Of a stretch of 64,000 nt of DNA, positions 1-13,700 are shown piece after piece. Location of the stretch: the NCBI GenBank assembly GCA_012932295.1, contig JAAONU010000001.1, positions 32,705,449 to 32,769,448 of the forward strand. Reading direction: 5' to 3'. The translations under genes were made by a program, and so were the position numbers. Source of the DNA: Cyclina sinensis. Lineage: Eukaryota > Mollusca > Bivalvia > Venerida > Veneridae. Under the pieces are notes generated by a model. That model searched no databases. It had not been told where the DNA came from and saw nothing but the letters and a program-made list of their open reading frames with translations. The stretch's first letter is position 1; every line of letters begins with the position of its first letter.

Positions 1-1573
1 CTAGATACCCTAAATGTGCTAAACTAATGTAAAAGTAATGAAAAATTACGTAATGTCTCACAAATAGTGTAGGGAGCTATTAAAAAAGCTGTTGGAAACG
101 CTCCGCAACTGCCCCTGTCCAAGAAATGTACCTCGCGTGTAGCAACGTTTTATACCGGACACATTTCAAAATCCAGGACTCGGCTTCCTTTGTAACTCTT
201 TATCTATCTCTTCATTCGTTCGCACCACTGAAACAGTGTTTGCAAAGAAGTCTAATTAACAGAACATTATTCATCTACATCGTCGGAAACCCACGTTCGA
301 TCCATTCCTTTTCACTCTATTCATCGACCGTAGGACAATTGGTTGGTAAAAATTCGTACTCATGAATAATTTATTACCTACTTTCATTGGTTTCCGAAAG
401 ATTTCTATGACGCAATCTCAGCCAATAAAATTCATAACCTTTCGCGGCTATGTTTAAATCCTGGGAAATACGTAGGGAACATGTTGTTATGATTAGTCTC
501 CACACTGAAAAGTTTGTATTTGTAATGCGGAATCTCATTGGACGATCAATAATCTGCAGTCAACTGTCCCACGGTACATAATATAGTTGTGCCGAATCTG
601 TAACGGGGCAACCAACGATAAAGCAACATACAACTAAAATAATACAAGCAATGCAAAATTTTGACCTGACGACTTATTCTGTGAACTTTGAATAACATTC
701 ATCTCATTATATTTTTTCAAGAAAAGAAATAAACTATAGCTTTTACATTTTCATTATCGAAAATATACAAATCTGTTGACCAATTTTTACAATTAAAATA
801 TGCAATGGAGGGAAACTTAAATTCAACCACCGCTCTGGTATCGCTTTATTTAAATTTGATATATAACTATGTGCATACCGTACATACAGCAGCTCATTTC
901 CTAACGTTTAAAATTTCATTTGACTTGTCTCTACAACGTTAAAGTAAAGTAATTTCAGTCGTAAACTGTTATGGTAAGTATCACAAAGGGCAAGAGGGGA
1001 AAGAACTTAAACCTTCATTTTGTTTATGCCTAATTTTGTTTATGCCTAATTTTGTTTATGATATTCATGAAAGTGAGTTACTGTTAAATTTCATGACTTT
1101 TTCGTGATTCTGTATCAATTTTCAGAATCATTGACTGCTGTTGGTGAAACATATGGCAATCTTTTGATTGCATTTGATTTCTGCTTTTACGTAAATTACA
1201 AATAAACACGGTTATATAGTTCAGACACAAGCAGATTATACTGATATATCAGAACAAAGCAAATACAAATTCCCAGAGACCAGCTGTCACATTTTGTTAT
1301 TTTTCTGTTCCGGCTTGATTTTCCAGATACTCGGCTGAATGGTGTTGTAATTGTCTCTAGAATCTGATGTAAGCCACGGAACGACCAAAATGAAATCCAC
1401 ACAGTTATAATGGATGACAAAACATGACAAAACTAACAGAAGTGGCTTTTGTATTTCTAATTTGCATTCATTATTAGTCTGAATATAAGATTTATGTTGA
1501 CTTCTGGTGTAAGTTTTATTAAATTATTAAAGCATTAAATGCCCTTTTATAGCCTTTTCTGTGCTCTTTTCAG
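1..1573. other. Intron or upstream sequence of the cyclase gene
   Basis: No exon of the ligand-binding domain could be recognised here. It contains a 15-bp unit (attttgtttatgcct) repeated three times near 1018-1060. The rest is unremarkable AT-rich sequence, presumably the intron before the first visible exon. Confidence 0.5.
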
Positions 1574-1758
1574 GAATATTTTATTACAAGAATGTTACAA
1601 GAGATGTCCAGGAAGCCTTCAGGTATTTTGTAGGTGTGGCTCATTCACCACCAGTGTACCCTGGTTATGAGGAATTTGCAAGACTGGTGAATAAGCATCT
1701 TGAGGCACCACCTTTTAATTTCGAAAACCCTTTCAGAGATATTGGGGGCCAGAAAATA
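1574..1758 (+). CDS. Cyclase exon a: ligand-binding domain
   Basis: Residues 1-61 of the visible protein, containing [10 protein letters not shown] and ending GGQKI. The acceptor follows ttttcag and the donor is gtaagt. The exon enters one base into a codon and leaves in phase 0. It is the first exon visible here; at least one upstream exon is needed for the signal peptide and the N-terminal lobe. Confidence 0.9.
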
Positions 1759-4700
1759 GTAAGTGAAAAACCAAAACTGATCGTTGAATATTATTGAAAC
1801 TGCTAGCAAAACATACAATACACAGGAATGTATAAGGTTCATGCTGCCTTCTTGATCATTTAACTTTAAGAGAAATATTTGATTAAATGTTTGTGTAAGC
1901 GAAGCTGGAGACTGGAATTATGGGTAGATATTCTTCAAGGGGTCATCTCAAATCAAAACTTTAGATAATTGGCAGGGGGCGACTCAAGATATTTTAACTT
2001 GGTTAAATTCCATTAAAATAAAAAACTATTCACTTGACTGTTTGGTCAACCTTTTTTTCCCTCAGATAAAACCCGAGGCTGCCTATCTTTATGATGCTAT
2101 ATGGTTATATGCCAAAGCTGTGGAGGAGTGTGTGAATGAAGGTCAAGATTACAGAAATGGCAGGCTAATCATCAGTAAAATCAAGCATAAAACTTACAAA
2201 AGTAAGCTGTTTCACACCACTCTTTTATTTGTAATTCTATTCTTTCAGATGTTACAAACTCTCCTTTATTTGGACAGTATAAACTACTGCCTTCGTGTAT
2301 CAAATAAAATCACCGTGTGGGACTCAATGATTTTGTTTTCAGATTTTTATATCCTTAAATTTCGTTTTTTGAAAATCTGTTAAAAAATTGCTGACGCTTG
2401 ATGATGTTTTTTTTTATATCGACAGTGTATCATTATTTCTATTTCAAGTGATACAATATTTCAGCCAGAAATAGTTGTATACATGTATACTTATCTAAAG
2501 GTCTTTATTCTTTAAACTGGGATAAATATTTACACTAAACAGTCTGTCCGTCCGAACAGAATGTTGTGCCTTTCCGTAGAATAAGCACCACATTACGCCT
2601 GAAATGAGTTATTACGGTTTATTAACTAATGCACCTTGGCCATGTGTATTACGGTTTATGAACTAATGCACATTGGGCAAGTGTATTACCGTTTATGAAC
2701 TAATGCAACTTGGGCAAGTGTATTAAGGTTTATGAACTAATGCACCTTGGGCATGTGTATAACGGTTTATGAACTGATGCACCTTGAGCATGTGTATTAC
2801 GGTTTATAAACTAATGCACATGTGGCATGTGTATTACGGTTTATGAACTAATGCACATTGGGCATGTGTAAAACAGTTTATGAACTAATGAACCTTGGAC
2901 ATGTGTATTACGGTTTATGAACTAATGCACATGGGGCATGTGTATCACGGTTTATTAAATAATGCACCCTGGGCATATGTATTACAGTTTATGAACTAAT
3001 GCACACTGGGCGGCATATGTATTACAGTTTATGAACTAATGCACCTTGGACATGTATATTGAAATAACTGAAATAACCGGAACAGCATGCACTCATGTTC
3101 GGAAGTTTTACAGCGATACACACAGAACCTTACACGAATGTTAACCAGCATGCACTCGTGTTCGGAAGTTTTACAACGATACACACAGAACCTTACACGA
3201 ATGTTAACCAGCATGTAAAGTACAGCACTTTCATTTTGTTCAATAAGTAATTAACTTTGTTACAATCTGGTTTTTAGAGTCTGCAATCTCATGTCTGGCA
3301 TATGTTCAAAAGTACCGGTGTAAGAGTATCATAGTGAACAAGAGTGTAATCTATCAAAAAATGAAAACGTAGAACTGTTTTCTTAAATTTTATATTCAGT
3401 TTTAATAAGAACTCTGTACAAAAAGAAATCTGTGAGATTGGGGGTGTTATTACATCCCTACTGAGCTAAAATACCAGTTCATTTCAACGTTAATCGGCTG
3501 TGCTGTTACATCTGCAGGAAGAACTTGGAATCGTTATCATATTTGACAGCTGAATGGAAATAGTGTCTTTATCTAGAGACCGTCGCATTTTTATTACAGA
3601 TGACATTTATCGGAACACCTGAGCTGTAATTTCTCACTTATGCAAATCAATATTTGCAGAATATTCTGTCGCATAAACTTATATCTTGGCTATTTTTAGT
3701 CAAGTTATGATAAGCAAAAAACTGTGCAAAGATTAAATTTAATATCATGTTTATGTTTTGTCAATTATGATAAGCAAAAACTGTGGAAACATTAAAATTA
3801 ATATCTTGGTCATGTTTTGTCAAGTTATGATAAGCAAAAACTGTGCAAACATTGAATTTATATAGTAAGTCGTCTCTTTGGTCAGTCGCTAAATTTGAAC
3901 AATTGCAATTCTACTAAACGAAACACCTTGATGGTACCATGCTTAAAACTTAAATAGTAAAGAAAAGCGTAATACATTATACATGAAAATAACGGACGGT
4001 AAAAGAAAAAGATTTTTAAAAAAATACAAAGAAAACTTAACAAGCGGTCTAAATGTACAACTTGCCAGAGTAGAAGGTTGAGTAGAATTTGATGTTACTA
4101 TAGCAGGAAGGTTTTAAAGATGACACATTTTTTTCGTTCTCCTATTGTCAAACAAAAACGATGAAAATTTGGCCAAGGTGACTATTCAAAATTTTCTTAG
4201 AATATTTTGTTCGAATTTGTATAAATGCTATCATGATAGGCTCTTTTGATCATTATATTCAGTATTTTAAATTTATTTAATGTGTTCTTCACTCACAATT
4301 TTAGATTATTTTCTTCAATATTTAGCACAATAATTTAGCAGTAATCAGGTGAAAATTTATTTGGCCATATCAGTACATCCGATGTGTTCTTTTTGAAGGT
4401 GCGATGGGTTACATTTTACGCATCAACGAGTTAGGTGACTCGGAGGGCAATTACTCTTTGATAGCACGTGATGTGTTACAGGAGGAGCCGGAACAGTATG
4501 GGATGTATCCAGTTGGAGTTTTTAGGCTGAATGAAAACCTCACTGCATTGCCGGTATGAAATTATATCCATTTTGAATGGAAAAGCATAAATCAGACAGA
4601 TACAGTCGAGGCAAGAGACCAAGAAAGACTCCTGCCTGTATTTTTGTGTCGCTTGCTACAAAAAAGCTGCTACATATAGGGATCACTTCTCCGTTGTCTG

Positions 4701-7700
4701 TCTATCTATCTGTCCGTCCGTCACAAAACTTGTCCCGTCTACTCCTCAAAACTACTGGTGCAATTTCATCCAAACTTTATAGGAATGATCAGTACTAAGT
4801 CTAGTTGTGCATATCGTCGGCATTTTCCTGTTCAATGATTTTTTTCAGAGTTATGGCCATTTAATGATTTTTATTTTTAAAGTTTGTCCGGACTACTTCT
4901 CTTATACTACTAAAGCAATTTGAATGAAATGTTACAGAATTGATCAATACCTCGAGTACTTGCGCATATTTAATGTTTTTTTCGGTTGAATTATTTTTGG
5001 CTGAGTTATGGCCCTTGAATGAAAAAGGCATTTTGGACTGTTACTGATTTTTGTGTCGCCTGCTACACAGTAGCTGCAACTTGCTACAAAGTAGCCACGA
5101 CATATAGGTATCACTTCTCCGTCGTCTGTTTGTCTGTCTGTCTGTCCGTCTGTCTGTCCGTCAAAAAACTTGTCCGGACTACTCTTCAAAAACTACTGGT
5201 GCAATTTCATCCAAACTTTACAGGATATCTTCGGCATTTTTCAGTTCAATGATTTCTTTCAGAGTTATGGCCCTTTAATGATTTTTATTTTTAAAGTTTG
5301 TCCGGACTACTTCTCTTATACTGCTAATGCAATTTGAATGAAATGTTACAGAATATATCGGTAGCTCAAGTACTTAATTAACGGGTTTTTCGGTTGAATG
5401 ATTTTGGCTGAGTTATGGCCCTTGAATAAAAAAAGGCGTTTTGGCGAACAAACTGTCCTATCACCCCTCAACACAACTGCTTAATTGGCTATCATCAGGC
5501 AACACATGTGATCACGGATCGCTCTTGATTTCTTTTTTGCTATTTATTTGCAATGAAAGTCAAGGCAGAGATTTTGGCATTCTTTTTGACTTCTGTATTT
5601 GTAGATATTCAGTAGTCAGCGAAAATATAAACCCACATCTATTTTTAAATTGTATTTCTGTTCACCTAACGATGTTGGTAAATAAATATATCAGTGTGGG
5701 TATACATGTCCAATGGACATACTTTCTGATTGCAATTATTCCTCTTTTCACTAAGACTTTGTTGTTGTTGTTGTTAAATTGATAAGTATGATTTTCAGGG
5801 ATTTCATTTCTACAAGCATAGTCGTATTGACTGGCCTGAAGGTTCGGCGCCAATTGATGAACCGCCTTGTGGATTTAGAGGCCAGAACTGTATTCCTGCG
5901 AAAAGTTTGTATTTCTGTAACATCAAGTTTTCAAATAAAAGTTATTTGCTTATATTTAAACGTTTTTATACTATATCTGCATTTGTTATTTGAATGTAGA
6001 GAATGTATTGTTTGGCTTGACATTCAGAAATCGATAAAAAAGGTATAATGTCTTACTGAATGTTGAGCCAGCTGAACATTCAGAGAACGGATAATGTGCA
6101 AAACGAGTGTCGAGCCTTGTGTTGAGTAAGCTTGAGATTCTGTTCGACATCCTTTAATTGAAGAAACGGATGTCGAGCATAATGTTCATTGCTGGTCTCC
6201 GAGCCATATTCACGGATTATATTTTTTTTGTAAGCTGTAATTCTATTATGACGACTGTCAAGTAAAGGAAATTTTGCAGCCTAATTATTTCGAAATTTAA
6301 AATTCATTCGAAGAGATCTTTTCCGGTTAAGTGTCTGTATAATAATGTTAATTTCACAAGAATTACATCTCAGTGTAGTCAGAGATCATTTTCAGTTTAC
6401 CGTAGAACCACAATTATTCTGTCAATTAGAAAGAGTCAGAATATGGCTGTAATACCATACAAGTGTAATTGGTCTTGATCTGTCACTGTCATGGTGTCTT
6501 AAATTATTCCATCTCATTTTTTTTTCTTGAGCGTTATTGTCGACTTACTAGTTATTTATAAATAAAAATCTATCTCTTGAATGTGTACAGGGTTTGCAAA
6601 TGTGAATCATTTATATGTGTCCGTATTCTTTCAAAGTTTTCAGTAAATATGCAAACAATAAATTATATAATAAAACTGCAGTGGTCGACTTGATGAAAAC
6701 ATATCACTCACCGTATTGATATTAAGTTTTAATTGGGAAACAGTTGAGTCTATGGACAATAATTGTCCCCGAAAACAAGAGAAGTTTATACAAAACTGAC
6801 GACTGTTTCTTGAGTGACATTAGGTGACTTCTCGCGTTTTGTCCTAATGAAACCATCCACCGTTTAACCTGAATTCGTCTATTCAACAATAACAGTTAGT
6901 CTATTCAACAATCACCTTGCAATGCTTCAGTCATCAATTCTCTCGGTATCCAACTTTTGACATTTTAGATGTAGAGCTAGTTGGTGAGTACAAAAACTTT
7001 CGAATTTGTAAACTTTATAAATTATTTAAACCAAAATCAGTACGTTTATTTGGATTTCGATTTGGAAAATCTGATTTTTCAAAACTATGTATTTAATCTG
7101 TTTCATTATTTTTTCGAAGCATACACGAAAGAGATAGCTTCAGGAGTTGCGGGTGGACTTGTTCTGGTTGTGTTTTTCATTGGCTTTTTGGCATACAGGT
7201 AGAGAACTTAAAATTTTGCAATATTCGAAGTTCACTTCTAATACAAGCGGTACACTTTAATCTCCCTAGAACTATGAGTACAACAATTAAAGCAATCTTT
7301 AGAAAAATTGAGGGATCGATTGTCTCTGAATACGTATTAAAATTGGGCCAAGCCGCTTATCTATTTAAATTTTTTTATTAAACAGATAAACACATTTCAT
7401 ATATTCATATTTTCATATTTGTTTTAAATTAACTTTTGATATAAACAATCAAACTACAACTGTCATTAGAGTTTTCACAGACTGCAATGTGTAAATAATG
7501 TAATTGTGAAAACCAAAAGAAACAATCTTACACATTATTTCACTTAATAACTTCGACCAACCACAATCTAGCAGAGTGTCATGCAGTTCAACTCTGCCAG
7601 TATTGCAGTATTTCTTCGTAAAAAGACCATGTTATGACCCGAATATAACTTGAAAGAAAGTAGATTCTATGTAAAATGTTGCACTTTCTTTATCCAGTAC

Positions 7701-10700
7701 AATGAATGTAGTGTCATAAATAAAAAAAAAAAACACGTTTTTATTTTATTTTTTTAACCAGTTCAACAGATGTAACACGAAATCGCAAAGATTGATTTAA
7801 GAAAAATCCATGATAAGCAAGTAAATTTATAAAGCTGAATATCACATATCCCGTTGACCGAACAAACATGTAGAAAGAAGATACTTTACGGTTAAAACTT
7901 CAAGTCGAATTCTGTAAATAATAGTATTATGTACATTTAGAGTAATAATATTTTAAAATAATGCATAATTATATCAACTATATTTTGTACATTTTGTGAC
8001 CATCTGATATTTAATTTTAGGAACTGGAAGTACGAAAACGACTTGGCGAGCCTTCTTTGGAAAATAGATTGTAAAGACATAGACTTCAAAGACCATTCTG
8101 TCAGCACGATGTCTTCAAAATGTGGCGTAAAGGGGAGGGTTAATATCAAACCTCTTTTTTATGTCTGAATGACCATTGTTATAAAATCAGCCATGGTCTC
8201 TCCTCTAAAATTTAAGAGACCTTTTTTTAATTGCAATAATATTTTACGATCAAAAGCTGTTAACATGTCCATGACCTGATTTCCGGAGTAGATAGCTGGA
8301 GTGGTCACATGGGTATTGCAAGTTTTAACTGGACCTATATCCTTTAAAATTATGTTCCACTGTTTAGACCACTGTAATTATTTCAAAAACCACACGAAAA
8401 TCTGCAAAAATATTATTTTGAAGAGCCAAGCCTAAATTTTACGATATTATGACCACATTTTGACTGGTCTTATTAACAAAACTTTAATGTATATGCTTTA
8501 TACATAATAATGACCATATGCAAAGCCAGCTGCACGTGTTCCTTCTTGGACTTTCGCGAAAATCCTGCACAACCATGCTCCTAAAGTTAACGACAGCTTA
8601 CCAGTTAAGACTAATTAAGAGATTTATGTATTACTTGAAAAAAAAAACCAACCCATTTGTGTTATCAACTTCTTTCGTCTCTGCGACTGTTAAGTTAGTA
8701 CAAATAGCTTAGCAAGTGTGTATCTCAATTTCAAAGCATTTTTTTTGACATTAGAATGTTTGCGTTAAAAATTCTTAACCAATGTGCTTTCTAGCTGTGT
8801 ACGTACGACATTATGTTACAATGGTGTGCCTCCAATTTAGCACACGGTCACTGTGTACTACGGTATTATAAGTTTCAGATATAATATGCTATTACATCAT
8901 GCACTGATCTTCCTCTCTGAATATGGTCAGACGACAATTTTCTCAGCTTTAAATGCCACACTGTTATACATTTTGACATTTAAAGTTCATACTTATAATA
9001 CAGATGGCTCGAATAAGATTAAACAAATATTACCTGTCAGACTGTTTCTTGGCAAAATTCTCTTTACTTAAAATGCTTTAGTAATAACATTACAATTTCT
9101 TTTAAATCCTTTTTATTTCTTCAACAGTGACCTCGGTGCCCAAAGGCCTTAAATTTTGCTTTCTTAAAAAGAATTACATGTAGAATAGCCTATGCTGTAT
9201 ATATATATATAAAATGATGTAATTCCTTTTTGCTATATGTTTAATTGTAGTTTAAACAATTTTATATTCTGAAATTAACTTAGCAAACGGACAAACGTTT
9301 AAACAATTTCCAGCGGCAAGTCGTCAGAGTTAGTAGTCAGATGTCTTTGGCCTCCCAGGGAGAGCTTGATTACCGTCAGCTATTTACACGTGTTGCGTCC
9401 TATAAAGGCATGATAGTGGCTGTTAAAGAAATCAGAAAGAAAAATGTGGAATTGACAAGAAACATCAAGAAAGAGCTTAAAATTGTAAGTAAACATTCCA
9501 GCGTCCTTCTATACAAAATGAGGAAAGCCAATATTATATTGCAATAGGTAATTATCCTAATGAAAAGATGCTCTGCAAAGATCTTACTTTTGATCCTTTT
9601 CAAATTCTTCTTCAATTTCTGAGAACTTACTGTCACTAACGAGCAAGTGTCTATGTGAAAATTTACTTAATACTTATTTGTAGATGCGTGACTTACGACA
9701 TGACAATCTGAATGCTTTTATTGGTGCTTGCCTTGATGCTCCACCAGTTCTTATTGTAACGGCATATTGTTCTAAAGGAAGTTTACAAGATCTCCTGGAA
9801 AACGATGATATACTCTTGGATGAGATGTTCAGAGCTTCACTGGTTTTTGACATTATAAGAGTATGTATTTTTCCTTATCTTTGCCGTTAAATAAGTTGTA
9901 TAGTATACTTGCGAAGAGGTTTGAATATGTTTTAAAATGGAAGACGGACAAAATCCCAAACGTCAAAACCCCACACCTAAAAATTTTATAGAGTGGACAA
10001 AACACCACACTTTTGATTTTATAAAGTGGACAAAACCCCACACCTTTAATTTTATAGAGTGGACAAAACCCCACACCTTTAATTTTATAGAGTGAACATA
10101 ACCCCACACCTTCAATTTTATAGAGTGGACAAAACCCCACACCTTTAATTTTATAGAGTGAACATAACCCCACACCTTTAATTTTATAGGGTGAACATAA
10201 CCCCACACCTTTAATTTTATAGAGTGAACATAACCATACGCTTTTTATTACTAATTTGTATAGACCTATGACTGACAATAAAGTAACTGACATTATTGAC
10301 AATCGATCATTTTTGTGTACAGTTTGTTACAACTTTCTGCATAATGTGTATTTTCCAATTCCAAAGAAATATCTTTAGAATAAAACTGTTCTCCCTTACA
10401 GTACACATATTGATGTTATATGTTATTTGACATGCATTTGTAATTAAAAAAAACAATAAAATAACATGTCTTGTTATATAGAAATATGAAGGTGTCCATG
10501 CATTATATTTTACTGATATGATGATTGGATGATGAAAGTCATATAAATTGTATGGTTTTATAACAAATAATTAGAAAGTGTGAGGTTATGTCCACTCTAT
10601 AAAATTCAAGGTGTGGGGTTTTGTCAACTCAATAGAATTAAATGTGTGGGGTTTTGTACACTCAATAGAATTAAAGATGTGGGGTTTTGTCCACTCTATA

Positions 10701-13700
10701 AAACTAGAAATGGGTTTTTGATTGAACAAAAACATATGTCTCCCCCCAGCCAGTTACTGCAGGTAGTATTGAGTCAGACGATTGTAAAATTTGACATTTA
10801 ACCTCCAAGTGTGACCTTGACCTTGAGACACCGCACCCGCAAAGTGGGTTCTGCACGTCACCTTGATGAGGTGAACATCTGACCCAAGTTTCATAAAAAT
10901 CCTTCAAGGGCTATTGAAGATACAGAGCGGACACAATTTTGTGGCATTTGACATTTAACCTCCAAGTGTGACCTTGACCTTGAGACACCACACGCGCAAA
11001 GTGGGTTCTGCATGTGGCCTTGATGAGGTGAACATCTGACCCAAGTTTCATAAAAATCCTTCAAGGGCTATTGAAGATACAGAGCGGACACAATTTTGTG
11101 GCATTTGACATTTAACCTCCAAGTGTGACCTTGACCTTGAGACACCACACCCACAAAGTGTGTTCTGCACGTCGCCTTGATGAGGTGAACATCTGACCCA
11201 AGTTTCATAAAAATCCTTCAAGGGCTTTGGAAGATACAGAGCGGACACGATTTTGTGGCATTTGACATTTAACCTCCAAGTGTGACCTTGCCCTTGAGAC
11301 ACCACTCTATAAAATTTTGAGGTGTGGGGTTTTGAGGTGTGGGGTTTCGTCCTACATTCATTTAAATACCGATCGTATTTTGATCCAATCGTCTTGCTAA
11401 TAACCTAAATTTTTATTGGTCTCTTACGAATTCATTTTGCGACAAACTGTACCCTGAAATTTTATTTGATATTTAATGGGCTACTCTACTCGATTATGTA
11501 CGAATAGTTGCCTTTGTTCTTTGACCAGACCTCGATTCAATCCAGGACTTGAATATTACTCTGAGTAGTCTGAGTTTTTTTTTGTATCTAGAACCGCAGT
11601 TACATTTGGCACTATGTATAAAGTTTATATGCACTCAGCAGACAATATTCTATATATTAATTCAGTCTTTTCGCCTTTCACACCTTTTCTTTTTTCCCCT
11701 AAAATTAAGGAAGCTGGCGTATAAAATTAAATTACGTAAAGTTAAGCATCGGCCAGTTGTGACAGAACTAAGTTTAATTTTAATTTAATATTAATATATT
11801 GGAATGGTTTTTGTAACCGGTTTCTCAGGCGATGCAGTGAAATAAAAAGTCATTCTTCATCAAATCACCTACCTGTCGACTTTGGGTGTTTTTTTTTTGC
11901 TTCCTCATAGAATACAAGTATAAATTGCAGCAAACAGATTTCACTGCAAAACAAATACATGAAAACCGAAGTTGTAAAATGTTTATTTATGAAGAAAACA
12001 GTTTTTGTAACAATAAATCCCTTTTGGTCAATATATCATTCGCGAGAAGGAAATAATTATAAAACAGAAATATTGAAAACAAGCAAATATAAAACTGCAA
12101 GGCAACAGATAAAAAATTCAGAGAAAACGAGTTATCGTCTTAAGGTTTTGTTTCTCAAATATGCTATGAGAAATATTGAAGCAGAAAAAAAACAAACATC
12201 TGGACTTGTTAACTTAAAAATCTATTCAATCTTGACCATTCTTGTTGAATTTTTAACACTTGACTATAGCATGGACTTCTATAAATCATACTACTACAGA
12301 ACAATAAACTTAGAAACTTTAAAATATCTAAGAACTTGTTAACATTAAAAGACTTGAAAGAAAGTGGTTTAATTAAGATATGGCAATATATTTCTTTAAA
12401 CATTACGTAAAAAAGCTCACAAGATCATAGGTTCAATTTTAGCCGAAATGTATAAATGTTCTGGCAGTTATAAGGACTAATATGACTATAACATATTAAA
12501 GGTTATTTAAAGGCCAGAAATAATTCTAAATTTACTTAATGTTTTTAATTAAAAAGTAGATATAGAAATATGCCTGTAGGGTGGTCAGTGACTCCTTTGT
12601 AAGACCTTAAAAACACGATTTGTAAATACGTGACCTTGTTCCAGAAATCTACGGTATGAAAAAGTTAGAGACGTCTACTGGACACCCTTATCAAAGCTTT
12701 CATATGGTAAAGATTCAAAACCTTAAACTTGTGAAAAACAACAAAAAAATACATCTAAAGATACTCTATTAAGCATTTTAGTCAGATCACACGCACAGTT
12801 TTCGATTGAACCCTTCATAAAAGTTAATCACATTTGAAAAGAAAGCTTGGTCATATTAATGAATTCGTCAATACCCACTTAAAACTTCCTTCTACTTTAA
12901 TCCTGCAAATTTGTATCATTAACAGCAATTCTTAAAAAAAGGTTTATTTTGGAACCAACAAAGAATTAAATAAATCGTACTTGTTGTTTCTTCCTATAGT
13001 GCAATGAATTTTAAACAATGTTTTGGTCTGAATATCAAAAGGAAAGTAATAGGTTCCGATAGCTATTTTAAAACGCAAAACGTCTATGTATTGCTGGTTA
13101 TCAGCAACAGGTAAATGTGAAAATTTCGATAGAAATCCGTGATAAATTCAAGATCATCATTTGTGTCAGAGAAACTTTTTATGTTCAAAAACTTAATTTT
13201 AGTACATCGAATGACTTGATATGTCATATACGGCTCCACTGACAGAAAAACAAATCTTGGTCAAAACCCCCTTGGTCTAAAAATGACATAGTGATCAAAA
13301 CCTCCTCAAAACTCTCTTGGTAAAAATAATAGGGTAGTCAAAATCCCCTCAATGGGTAGTCAAAAACCCTCATTGGTGATATGAAAAAGTTAAGCAATTT
13401 TTATCAAACAGAATATTAATTTTAATTACCATAGTACATAGACGTAATATGTTTGATTTAAATAAAGTTTATAATTACAGTTTTATTTTTAATTAACTGG
13501 TAAATTTTTGTCACACTTAATTAATTCATTCTGAGGATAATCTTTTTCCTTCTCAATATAACTAATGTCTCCTACTATTTTTCGGCTCAACACAGAAGTG
13601 ACAGAAGAACAAAGAGAGATCAGCAAATTTGAGTAACTTAAAGTAATAATTATCACAAATTGAGGGGTTTAGACAGAAATGACGAAGATCAAAGACAGAC

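Noticed and set aside
126..365. Plus-strand frame near the left edge as an N-terminal cyclase exon
   Set aside because: No resemblance to the ligand-binding domain and no acceptor/donor pair in the phase required by exon a.
2608..3213. CRISPR-like regularly spaced repeats
   Set aside because: The units are head-to-tail without spacers, in an intron of a eukaryotic gene; ordinary minisatellites.
9853..10302. 149-codon minus-strand frame with a repeating 11-residue peptide
   Set aside because: It is the 33-bp satellite read through; 33 is divisible by three, so stop-free units stay open. It carries no domain and lies inside a cyclase intron.
11959..12342. 127-codon lysine-rich plus-strand frame
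   Set aside because: Base composition is that of the surrounding AT-rich intron, with no family resemblance and no splice sites that fit the cyclase frame.
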